From Azospirillum rugosum (GTDB lineage Bacteria > Pseudomonadota > Alphaproteobacteria > Azospirillales > Azospirillaceae): a DNA stretch of 64,000 nt. The DNA is taken from the NCBI RefSeq assembly GCF_017876155.1, contig NZ_JAGINP010000035.1, positions 1 to 64,000 on the forward strand. The letters run 5' to 3'. Of the stretch, positions 25,979-33,743 are shown piece after piece (positions within the stretch are counted from its first letter, which is position 1; every line of letters starts with the position of its first letter). A model generated the notes under the pieces. It had not been told where the DNA came from and made no database searches. It worked only from the letters and a program-made list of their open reading frames with translations. The position numbers and the translations under genes were made by a program.

Positions 25979-27004
25979 TTAGCCTGAGTCCTGCCTTGGC
26001 CGCGTGACGTCCGATGGCCGGTCACGGAGCGCTTCGGTTCCGGAAGCGAGTTCGATCAGTTCCGTGGTGATCTGTTCCTGCCGCAGGCGGCGGATCTCGC
26101 CGGACAGCTCCTCCAGCTCGGCGATCTCGCCGGCCAGCGTCGGCTGGTAGCCGACGCGCGACGGCAGCCGGCCGAGCAGGCCGGACACCTCCGCCCCCGC
26201 CTGCACGAAGCGGAAGACGTTGTCCATCAGCAGAAGGACGTCGCGGTGGGACTCGTCGCGGAAATGCTCGGCGATGGTCAGCGCCGTCAGGCCGACCCGC
26301 CAGCGCGCGCCGGGGGGCTCGTTCATCTGTCCGAAGACCAGCGCCGTGCGGCCCAGCATGCCGGAGCGGCTCATCTCCTCCCACAGCTCCTGGCCCTCGC
26401 GGGACCGCTCGCCGACGCCGGCGAAGACCGAGATGCCGGTGTAGCGCTCCACCATGCCGCGGATCAGCTCCATGACCAGCTCCGTCTTGCCGACGCCCGC
26501 CCCGCCGAACGTCGCCGCCTTGCCGCCGCGCGCCAGCGGGGCCAGCAGGTCGATCACCTTGATGCCGGTCTCGAACGGTTCCCGCGTCGGGTTGTGGTCG
26601 GAAAGCGAGGGTGGCGCGCGGTGGATCGACCGCCGCGGGACGTCGCCGGGCAACGGCGGTCCGCCGTCCCGCGTTGACCCCATGACGTCGAGCAGGCGGC
26701 CGAGCACGGCGTCGCCCACCGGCGCCGTCAGCGGTTCCCCCAGGCGCCGCGCCGGCGTGCCGCGCGCGAGCCCGGAGGTGTCCTGCAGCGCAATGGCGCG
26801 CACCGTCCGGTCGTCGCGGTGCAGTTGCACCTCCGCGATCAGCCGCTCCGGCCGGTCCCAGGATATTTCGACGGCTTCATGGAGCGCCGGCAGAGCCTCC
26901 GCGGGAAAGGCGATGTCGAGGACGGAGCCGCGCACCGCCACCACCAAACCCGTTGGCGAACCCGTCGGGGTGGCGGAACGGCGGGGATTGGCGCTGGGCG
27001 TCAT
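25979..27004 (-). pseudogene. N-ATPase remnant: beta subunit fused to gamma tail
   Basis: This 341-residue frame begins as an F-type ATPase beta subunit. It has the P-loop GGAGVGKT at 167-174, GERSREG with the catalytic glutamate near 199, Walker B LLLMD at 257-261 and GYQPTLA at 285-291. After about residue 292 the beta sequence stops. The rest, RRLRQEQITTELIELASG, resembles the C-terminal end of the gamma subunit of N-ATPases. An N-ATPase operon runs from beta to gamma, so one in-frame deletion would remove everything between. The product cannot form an ATPase. It lies 21 bases downstream of the second usp gene. Confidence 0.75.
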
Positions 27005-27025
27005 CGCTGCACCCGGTCCGGCTGG

Positions 27026-27937
27026 TCAGTGCACCAGCAACACCGCACAGTCGACGGGATGCGTCAGCACGTGGCGCGTGGCGCCGCCCAGCACGATCTC
27101 CCGCATCCGGCTGTGCCCGTACCCGCCCATGACCAGCAACCCGGCGTTCAGGTCGCGTGCCGCCTCGGCCAGGGCCGTGCCGACCGGCCGGCCCTCCCGT
27201 CCAACGTGGCGGATGATGGCCTGGACGCCGTGCCAGGCGAGATGGTCGACCAGCCGTTCCGGTTGCGGCTGCGCCCGTCCGCCCAGCACGCCGACCACGG
27301 CGTCCATGGGGCCTTCGTCCGCGACCAGGATGGACACCGTGCGCGCCCGGGTGATGAAACCCATGGCGCCGGCCACCGCGCGCACCGACGACAGGCTGCC
27401 GTTCCAGGCGATGGCGACGCTGTCCAGCCGCTCCATGGCACCACAGGCCAGCAGCACGGGACGGCCCGACTCAAACAGGGCGCCCTGCACGACCTCCAGG
27501 TCCAGGGCCGGGCCCAGCGACTCTCCGCTCGGGCGGGCCAGCACCGTCAGGTCGGCGAACCGCGCCCGCGCCGCCAGGGTCCGGGCGGTCGGGCCGGTCG
27601 CCTCGCGCCAGGACGCCGTGACGCCGATCCCCTCGGTGGGTCCATCCGCCGCAGGCCTGTCCGCCACGACGACGGAAGCGCCGGCCACCGCGTCGCCGAA
27701 CATCCGGCGGGCTGCCGCCGCGGTCGTCCGCGCGTTGCGCTCGGCCTCGTCGACGACCTCCTGAAGGATTTCGGCGGAGAAGCCCTCGCCGTACAGAGGC
27801 AGGTCGTTGCGCGGATCGCGCCGGATGTGCAGGACCTCGACATGCGCGGAGAAGGGGCGTGCCAACGCGAAGACCTTCTCCAGCAACACGGCGTCGGTGG
27901 GAAGGCCGCCGACCGGAACGAGAATGTGCTTGATCAT
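27026..27937 (-). CDS. Universal stress protein, two-domain
   Basis: This 303-residue protein has two UspA-type domains. The first begins KHILVPVGGLPTDAVLLEK. The second ends with GGYGHSRMREIVLGGATRHVL, of which GGYGHSRMRE and LGGATRH form the ATP-binding pattern. It is a paralogue of the 12903 gene, and both lie under similar CRP/FNR-type boxes. The ATG at 27937 follows GGGAGGCC. The N-ATPase remnant lies directly downstream on the same strand, so the ancestral transcript probably ran from usp into the ATPase operon. Confidence 0.9.
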   Translation of the reverse strand: MIKHILVPVGGLPTDAVLLEKVFALARPFSAHVEVLHIRRDPRNDLPLYGEGFSAEILQEVVDEAERNARTTAAAARRMFGDAVAGASVVVADRPAADGPTEGIGVTASWREATGPTARTLAARARFADLTVLARPSGESLGPALDLEVVQGALFESGRPVLLACGAMERLDSVAIAWNGSLSSVRAVAGAMGFITRARTVSILVADEGPMDAVVGVLGGRAQPQPERLVDHLAWHGVQAIIRHVGREGRPVGTALAEAARDLNAGLLVMGGYGHSRMREIVLGGATRHVLTHPVDCAVLLVH

Positions 27938-28011
27938 GGGAGGCCTCCCGGTTCTTTTCGGCGAATATGGGCAAAGACCGGAAGATCCTGCGTCACCGCT
28001 GCGGTGATGCC

Positions 28012-28025
28012 TTATCCCAGGTTAA
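28012..28025 (-). promoter_or_regulatory. CRP/FNR-type box upstream of the second usp gene
   Basis: TTATCCCAGGTTAA is TTATC-N4-GTTAA, one mismatch from the palindrome. It lies 74 bases before the ATG at 27937. A transposase fragment begins about 20 bases further upstream, so that insertion did not remove the site. Confidence 0.65.
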
Positions 28026-28044
28026 GGGCCTCCCTTTCGCAGAC

Positions 28045-28293
28045 GACGTTGACGGTGATGTTGCGTCTGGCGTTCGGTCGGCCATGGCGGACGGGGCCTA
28101 CGACGGCGAGCCCGTCTATCGTGCCATTGCCGAGCGTGCACCGGCCGCCGAGGTGATCATCCCACCGCGTGCGACCGCGGTGGTGAGCGGCGCCGCCGAG
28201 ACTGCCCCCAGCCAACGCGACCGCCATATCCAGGTGATCGCGGAGCGTGGTCGGCGGTGCTGGCAGCGAGCCGTCCAATACGGCAGGAGATCG
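28045..28293 (+). pseudogene. IS5-family transposase fragment
   Basis: A plus-strand frame encodes MADGAYDGEPVYRAIAER, then VIIPPRATAV, QRDRHIQVIAERGR and WQRAVQYGRRS. These are conserved pieces of the DDE domain of IS5-type transposases, including the second catalytic aspartate in DGAYD. The start, the first aspartate and the C-terminal glutamate region are missing, and I see no terminal inverted repeats. It is therefore a dead fragment. It lies between the usp promoter and the binding-protein gene and marks past insertion or rearrangement next to the collapsed N-ATPase operon. Confidence 0.8.
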
Positions 28294-28467
28294 ACTTCCC
28301 GGAGGGTCGCCTGATCTCCATCGCCTCCGGGCGAAATCCGTCCTCAGGCCGAGTTCTGAACCAAAGTCGTGTCAGCGATCTCCCCGGTCCATACACGAGT
28401 GGAGCGGGCGGAAGACGCCGGGTGCGGGGCGCGGCCCGAACCGCGCTCCACACCCGACGCGGACGCG

Positions 28468-30054
28468 TCAGGCCAGCCAGCAGCGTTCGGCGATTCGGCA
28501 GCCCGCCAACTCCATGTTGGGGGCTGTCAGTTCGCCTTTCACGGTGTCACGCACGCCATCCAGGAAGTTGTTGAACATCGGCACCAGGGCGCCGCCGTCG
28601 TCCTGCATGATGGCCTGCATCTCGGCGTACATGCCGGCGCGCTTGGCCTCGTCCAGCTCCGTCCGGGCGGCCAGCAGCAGGGCGTCGAAGCTGTCGTTGC
28701 GCCAGTGGGTGTCGTTCCAGGCGGCCTTCGAGTAATAGGCCGTGGTGAAGATCTGGTCGGGCACCGCGCGGCCGGTCCAGTAAGAGATCATGAACTCCTT
28801 GGACCGCCAGACATTCTCCCAATAGCCGTCCTGCGGCTCGCGCACGACGTTGATGTCGATGCCGGCCTCCGCCGCCTGCATCTTCAGCAGCACCGCCATG
28901 TCGATGGCGCTGGAGAAGGCCGCGGTGGAGGTGCGCAGGTCGATGGAGCCGCTGTGCCCGGACTTCTTGAAGTGGAACTTCGCCTTGTCCAGGTCCTGCG
29001 TGCGCTGCGGCAGCTTGGCGTCGAAGAAGGGCATGCTCTTGGCGATGGGGTGGTCGTTGCCGACCGTGCCGTAGCCGCGCAGCAGGCGGTCCAGCATCTG
29101 CTCGCGGTTGATGGCGTATTTCAGCGCCAGCCGCAGGTCCTTGTTGTCGAACGGCGCGCGGTCGGCGCGCATGTTGATGACGTAGTAGGCCGTGCCGGCG
29201 GAGTTGATGATGCGCAGCCCCGGCACCCGGCCGAGCAGCGCGACCGTCTTCGGGTCCAGGCGATTGATGCCGTGCACCTCGCCGGACTGGAGCGCGCTGA
29301 GCCGTGCCGCGTCGTCGTTGACCACGACGAACTCCACCTCGTCGACGTGGGCGCGGCCCTCCTTCCAGTAGTTCGGGTTGCGCTTGGCGACGAAGCGGAC
29401 GCCCGGCTCGTAGCTTTGCAGGACGTAGCCGCCCGTGCCGACGCCGTCCACCGTCTCGATCCCGTTCGGGACGATGGCGAGGTGGTAGTCGGACAGAATA
29501 TAGTGCAGGTCGGCATTGCCGGTGGCGTGCTGGACCCGGATCTGGTGTTTGTCCGTCGCTTCGATGGATTCGATTTCCTTGAGGATGCCGGCGGCGCCTG
29601 ACTTGGTGCCGGCGCCCATATGTCGCTTCAGGGAGAAGACCACATCCTCCGCGGTCATCTCCTTCCCGTTGTGGAAGGTGACGCCCTTGCGGATGTTGAA
29701 GACCCAGGACTTGGCGCCGGGCCCGATGTCCCAGCTCTCCGCGATCTCCGGAACCGCCTTGCCGTCCGGGCCGATCTCGACCAGGGTGTTGTAGAGCGTA
29801 TAGTTGACGGTCCGTTCGACCGGCGACCCGTAGGCGCCGCGCGCCTGATCGAGCCCGTTCGTGGTCTGGCCGCCGGCCAAGCCGAGCTTAAGCCGGCCGC
29901 CCTTCTTCGGCACCTCCGCCGCTTGGGCCGACAGGCCGGGCAACAGGGCCGATGCGCCGATCCCCAGGCCCATGGCCGCGCCGCTTTTCAAAAGCTCGCG
30001 GCGGCCAATACCGCCCGGCTGGTCCGGGCTCAATCCAAAGCCACTGGTCTTCAT
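28468..30054 (-). CDS. ABC transporter substrate-binding protein, peptide type
   Basis: This 528-residue exported protein belongs to solute-binding family 5 (DppA/OppA/nickel-binding type). It has a Tat-like signal (GRRELLKSGAAMGLG) and is cut near SAQAAE at about residue 50. The family segment KSWVFNIRKGVTFHNGKEMTAEDVVFSL is represented by IRKGVTFHNG near residue 125. The start ATG 30054 follows GGAGGAGAGACG. No permease or ATPase gene adjoins it, so it must use components encoded elsewhere. It is divergent from the LysR gene at 30732, its likely regulator. Peptides are the default guess for the ligand. Confidence 0.88.
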   Translation of the reverse strand: MKTSGFGLSPDQPGGIGRRELLKSGAAMGLGIGASALLPGLSAQAAEVPKKGGRLKLGLAGGQTTNGLDQARGAYGSPVERTVNYTLYNTLVEIGPDGKAVPEIAESWDIGPGAKSWVFNIRKGVTFHNGKEMTAEDVVFSLKRHMGAGTKSGAAGILKEIESIEATDKHQIRVQHATGNADLHYILSDYHLAIVPNGIETVDGVGTGGYVLQSYEPGVRFVAKRNPNYWKEGRAHVDEVEFVVVNDDAARLSALQSGEVHGINRLDPKTVALLGRVPGLRIINSAGTAYYVINMRADRAPFDNKDLRLALKYAINREQMLDRLLRGYGTVGNDHPIAKSMPFFDAKLPQRTQDLDKAKFHFKKSGHSGSIDLRTSTAAFSSAIDMAVLLKMQAAEAGIDINVVREPQDGYWENVWRSKEFMISYWTGRAVPDQIFTTAYYSKAAWNDTHWRNDSFDALLLAARTELDEAKRAGMYAEMQAIMQDDGGALVPMFNNFLDGVRDTVKGELTAPNMELAGCRIAERCWLA

Positions 30055-30731
30055 CGTCTCTCCTCCGTTCGCGTGTAAGGCCCCTGTCATCTTCGGCGCG
30101 GTCATCCTGCCGGCGGTCGTGCCGCTCGGATTCCTTGCTCTCATGCTGTTTTCAGAACGGCTGTCGCTACCCAGTGCCCGTTCACTGACCTCTTTCGGTC
30201 GCTGTCACGGGGTGAGCGCCCCACAGCGCGGAGGTCCAGGTGTCGCAGGTGATCGAGCAGGCGAGATCGTAGAGGTGATCGCCGGCGCCACCGACGATGG
30301 AGCGTGGATAGCCGCCATCGGTCCGGGGCGGGGGGATGTCGGGAACCACATTCTCCGGCGCGTTCGCCAAGATGGACCAACGGCCATGGGAGACCGAAAG
30401 GCACTCCAAGTATTCATGCGCGCATGTCCTTGCAATATATACTAGCCCATAGCCATGCGGCTCCGCTATAGAATGTCCGCAGCCTGCAACATCGGAAATA
30501 AGACCGTCAATGTGCCGCAGCGCATCCGGGTGAAGTCTTTGGTTTCTGGAATCAAGAAACCTTGACGTCTGATTTTGGTCCTGCTTGGCGGAAAAGACGA
30601 TGCGCATCCTTTGTGCAAGCCCCCGCCTTTGTTGAAGACCTGGACAAGTTTGCGCGGATATGCCACTATTGATCAAATAGATTTTCATTATCTATGCATA
30701 AATGCGCTTTATGCTTCATAGAGGGCCATCC
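30055..30731. other. Divergent intergenic region, possible decayed gene
   Basis: The 677 bases between the binding-protein gene and the LysR gene hold no gene that I can name. A minus-strand frame (30182-30688) has a protein-like part (NAPENVVPDIPPPRTDGGYP) and could be the remains of a lost coding sequence. The right end is A+T-rich and includes CTATTGATCAAATAG (30664-30678), a near-palindrome that may be the LysR binding site. Confidence 0.35.
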
Positions 30732-31700
30732 ATGCTGATGAAAACACCCCTCGCTCGCTCTCTCGACTGGAATCTTCTTAGGGTCTTTCACGTCATCGTT
30801 GAGGAACGCAGCATTTCCAAGGCGGCGAACACGCTGAACCGGACCCAGCCAGCGGTCAGCACGGCGCTGAAGCGGCTGGAGGAGCAGCTCGGAACGCAGT
30901 TGGTGGTGCGCAACGCAACCACCTTCCGGCTCACCGACAATGGCCGGTTGCTGCACCGGGAATGCAGCGAGGTCTTCAACACGATCGGCCATATCCCCAG
31001 CCTGATCGCGGAAACCACCGAATCCCTGGCGGGGACGCTGTCGCTGACGATGGCCAGCCACATGGTCAGCAACCTCATCGACGAGGCGCTGGCCCTCTTC
31101 CATGAACGCCACCCCAACGTGTCGGTGGACATCACCCTTCTGACCAGCGCCAGCGTCATCGAGCAGGTGCTGAACCGGTCCATCAACTTTGGCGTTTGCC
31201 TGGCGGTCCGGCCGGTTCCCGGCGTCGACTACCTACAATTGTACCGGGAGCATTTCGGCTTCTTCTGCGGTCCCCGGCACCGCTTTTTCGGTCGGCGCGA
31301 CCTGACGCTGGCGGACCTGCAAGGCGAAAGCGCGGTCACCTTACGCCTGTTCGCGGCGTCGGAGGTGATCCAGGCTATCACCGCCATGTACCGGCACGCC
31401 AACATGGCCATGCCCTTCGCCGGTATCTCCGACAACTTGGAGGAAATCCGGCGCATGATCATCGCCGGGTTGGGGATCGGCGCCATGCCCATCCACGTCA
31501 TGCAGCGCGATGTCCGCGACGGGCTGCTGTGGCAACTGCCGCCCTACCAACGCCCGACCCCGATCGACGTCTATCTGGTGAGCAACCAGAAGGCGCAGCT
31601 GGGCCGAATCGAAAGCGCCTTCATGGGCCTCGTGCAGGAAATCGTGAAGGCAAAGCCCATTGAGGAACGCACCTACCCTCGGCAACCCTCGTCCCCCTGA
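30732..31700 (+). CDS. LysR-family regulator
   Basis: This 322-residue regulator has the usual N-terminal winged helix (LDWNLLRVFHVIVEERSISKAANTLN, with TQPAVSTALKRLEEQLG as the recognition part). An effector-binding domain of the periplasmic-binding-protein type follows. ATG 30732 has GAGGG at a good distance and is preferred to ATG 30702. It is divergent from the peptide-type binding protein and heads the rightward stretch with the broken Rieske ferredoxin and peptide-deformylase genes, so it may control either side. The inducer is unknown. Confidence 0.88.
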   Translation: MLMKTPLARSLDWNLLRVFHVIVEERSISKAANTLNRTQPAVSTALKRLEEQLGTQLVVRNATTFRLTDNGRLLHRECSEVFNTIGHIPSLIAETTESLAGTLSLTMASHMVSNLIDEALALFHERHPNVSVDITLLTSASVIEQVLNRSINFGVCLAVRPVPGVDYLQLYREHFGFFCGPRHRFFGRRDLTLADLQGESAVTLRLFAASEVIQAITAMYRHANMAMPFAGISDNLEEIRRMIIAGLGIGAMPIHVMQRDVRDGLLWQLPPYQRPTPIDVYLVSNQKAQLGRIESAFMGLVQEIVKAKPIEERTYPRQPSSP

Positions 31701-31743
31701 GCGTTCGGCGCGGGCCGTATTCCACACCATGAAAGAGCACTGC

Positions 31744-32053
31744 ATGCCCTGGCACACCGCCTCATCCGTCGAATTCCGGTCCGAAGGAAGCGTTGTCGGC
31801 GTCGCGATCACCGGCCAAGACATCGCCGTCGATCTCCTGGAAGGTGCCTACTGCGCCACCGCCGATGCCTGCACGCACCAGCACGCCCACATGTCCGACG
31901 GCTATTGAGGACGGCTGCATCACATGCCCGCTTCATCAGGCGCTGTTCGATATCCGGACCGGCGCGCTGGTGGATGGGCCGACCAAAACCTTCCTGGCCG
32001 TCTATCCCACATGGGTCGAAGGCTCCGGCATGCACGTCGAACCGCCGGACTGA
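31744..32053 (+). pseudogene. Rieske-type ferredoxin, frameshifted
   Basis: The first frame (31744-31908) gives CTHQHAHMSDGY and then a stop. The next frame continues with IEDGCITCPLHQALFDIRTG and ends at 32053. Together they form a complete small Rieske protein of about 103 residues, with the cluster ligands CTH and CPLH. Restoring two bases at the TAT/ATT junction near 31903 (TATATT in place of TATT) would repair it, so a 2-base deletion is likely. Such ferredoxins feed electrons to aromatic-ring dioxygenases, none of which is present here. A sequencing error is possible. Confidence 0.8.
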
Positions 32054-32090
32054 GCCCCGCCGTGCCAACCCACCATCAAGGAACAACAAC

Positions 32091-32666
32091 ATGGCCATAC
32101 GCGACATCCTGCGGATGGGCAATCCGCTGCTGCTGCGTCCCTCCGCCCCCGTCGACGATCCCACCGCCCCCGGCATCCGGGACCTGGTGAAGGACATGCG
32201 CGACACGCTGGAGAGCGTTTCCGGCATCGGGCTGGCCGCCCCGCAGATCGGCGTGCCCGTGCGCGTCGTCCTCTATTGCCTGCCGGAAAACCGCATCCCA
32301 CCCGGCGCCGGAACGCGGCCGATTCCCTGGACGGCGATGATCAACCCGGTCGTCGAACCGCTGGGCAACGAAAGCGTCGGGCTGTGGGAGCGCTGCCTGT
32401 CCCTGCCGGGACTCTACGCCCGCGTGCCGCGCTTTTCCCGCATCGCCATACACTACCGGACGTTGGACGGCGCGTCGGTGACCGAACGCTGGACCGGCTA
32501 CGTCGCCGCGCTCCTCCAGCACGAATGCGACCATCTGGACGGCGTACTCTACCCAATGCGCATGAAGGACGCGACGGCCCTCGCCTACGCCAGCGAGGTC
32601 TGCGGGGAGGGCGCGGTGTACCAGTACGCGGCGGCGGATTTCGACGGAGCACCGACCTCGGCGTGA
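32091..32666 (+). CDS. Peptide deformylase homologue
   Basis: This 191-residue protein has all three deformylase motifs: GIGLAAPQIG (45-54), ERCLS (100-104) with metal ligand C102, and HECDH (144-148) with the catalytic glutamate and two histidines. Motif 2 is normally EGCLS; here Gly is replaced by Arg. It should bind Fe or Zn and hydrolyse an N-formyl group. Its place between a Rieske ferredoxin and a catabolic cluster, away from fmt, suggests an accessory or specialised copy, perhaps acting on a small formyl compound. The ATG at 32091 follows AAGGAACAACAAC. Confidence 0.85.
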   Translation: MAIRDILRMGNPLLLRPSAPVDDPTAPGIRDLVKDMRDTLESVSGIGLAAPQIGVPVRVVLYCLPENRIPPGAGTRPIPWTAMINPVVEPLGNESVGLWERCLSLPGLYARVPRFSRIAIHYRTLDGASVTERWTGYVAALLQHECDHLDGVLYPMRMKDATALAYASEVCGEGAVYQYAAADFDGAPTSA

Positions 32667-33284
32667 CCAGTGTCCCTGCGGCACTCCGGAAGCGGCCGGC
32701 ATCATACCCGGCCCAATTCGTCACTTTGCGCTTCGGCCGGGAAAGGTGATGCCGGCGAGTGGCGTAGATGCTGAAGAGCATCGGTGGATCTCAAGGGCGG
32801 CCGGAGGACGATGCCTACGGAATCCCCCGTATCCGTGCAACAACCCGCCTCCATACACCATAGCTTTGCGGCGGACATGCTCGTCGATCAGCCGGACGGC
32901 AGGCGCGGCGCCCTGTCCATTCATAAATACAATTAATACATGAATAACAACTAGTAATTTGATTTAAGAAACTCCGCTAGCGCACTATTTTCCCGGGAAG
33001 GCAAGGTAACGGCGAGAGGGCTTCGCATAAATTCCCTTTTTCCTGTCACTGAGGGGGCGTCGAGGCGCCCGATTTCCAATGGCCGGTCCGTTCTATTTCG
33101 AACCGGACAAGCCCACTCAAACAATGTGCCTGTTTGTGCCGGGGTGCAACTGGTGGGGGCATGCGGAGAATTTCCCGTGGCCGTGTACCGCGCCGGTGAG
33201 GGTCGGGAACGCCGTGCCCCGAAGGGCGGATTTCCGGCACCACCGTTCCGCCGACGCCGAGACTTTGAAGGGAGTGGCGCAAGA
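32667..33284. other. Intergenic region with A+T-rich segment
   Basis: No clear gene is present in these 618 bases. The part at 32915-32985 is strongly A+T-rich and holds an inverted repeat with arms ATTCAT (32919-32924) and ATGAAT (32940-32945), probably a promoter with an operator for the rightward operon. A 69-codon frame (33079-33288) overlaps the next start as ATGA and could be a small coupled gene, but it has no good ribosome site and no recognisable family, so I do not call it. Confidence 0.4.
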
Positions 33285-33725
33285 ATGAGCGCAAAGCATC
33301 ATGTCGTGGTCCTGGTGGCCGACGGCTATCAGGAACTGGAGTTCTGGTACCCGCTGCTTCGCCTGCGCGAGGAACGGATCGCCGTCGACGTCGTCGGGCT
33401 GGAGGAGGACCGGACCTATCTCAGCCGACTCGGCTACCCGGTGATCCCGGACCACGCGGTGTCCTCAGTTTCGGCCAGCGGCTACACCGGCGTGGTCGTT
33501 CCGGGTGGGTCCGCCGGCTCCGCCATCGCCAGGACCCCCGAACTGGTCCGTTTCGTCGCGGACGCGGCGGCGTCGGGCGCCGTGGTCGGTGTCGTCTCCC
33601 AGGCGGCGGAGGTTCTGGACGCCGCGCGGATCACCGCGACCGCGCACGTCGCGGGCCGGGACGCCGACGATCTGCCCAGCTTTTTCAATCGATTCATGAA
33701 CGCCTTGACCGAAGCCGCGCGCTGA
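33285..33725 (+). CDS. DJ-1/PfpI-like protein lacking the nucleophile
   Basis: This 146-residue protein is a short paralogue of the DJ-1/PfpI protein at 34826. The N-terminal half is intact (VVVLVADGYQELEFWYPLLRLREE), and both open their second half with a VVPGG or VIPGG nucleophile-support loop. Where the paralogue has CHAG with the nucleophile Cys, this one has SQAA at residues 105-108. The last third is also shortened and replaced by unrelated sequence. It cannot use DJ-1 chemistry, and is either a binding or partner protein or a decaying copy. GGGAG precedes ATG 33285. It heads the phosphotriesterase-family operon. Confidence 0.75.
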   Translation: MSAKHHVVVLVADGYQELEFWYPLLRLREERIAVDVVGLEEDRTYLSRLGYPVIPDHAVSSVSASGYTGVVVPGGSAGSAIARTPELVRFVADAAASGAVVGVVSQAAEVLDAARITATAHVAGRDADDLPSFFNRFMNALTEAAR

Positions 33726-33743
33726 CGGCGGAAAGGGGTGGAG

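Noticed and set aside
30182..30688. 168-codon minus-strand frame between the binding protein and LysR genes
   Set aside because: Part of it looks protein-like, but there is no recognisable domain or ribosome site, so it is not called a gene.
33079..33288. 69-codon frame overlapping the DJ-1-like start as ATGA
   Set aside because: The overlap is suggestive, but there is no ribosome site and no recognisable family, so it is only mentioned under the intergenic entry.
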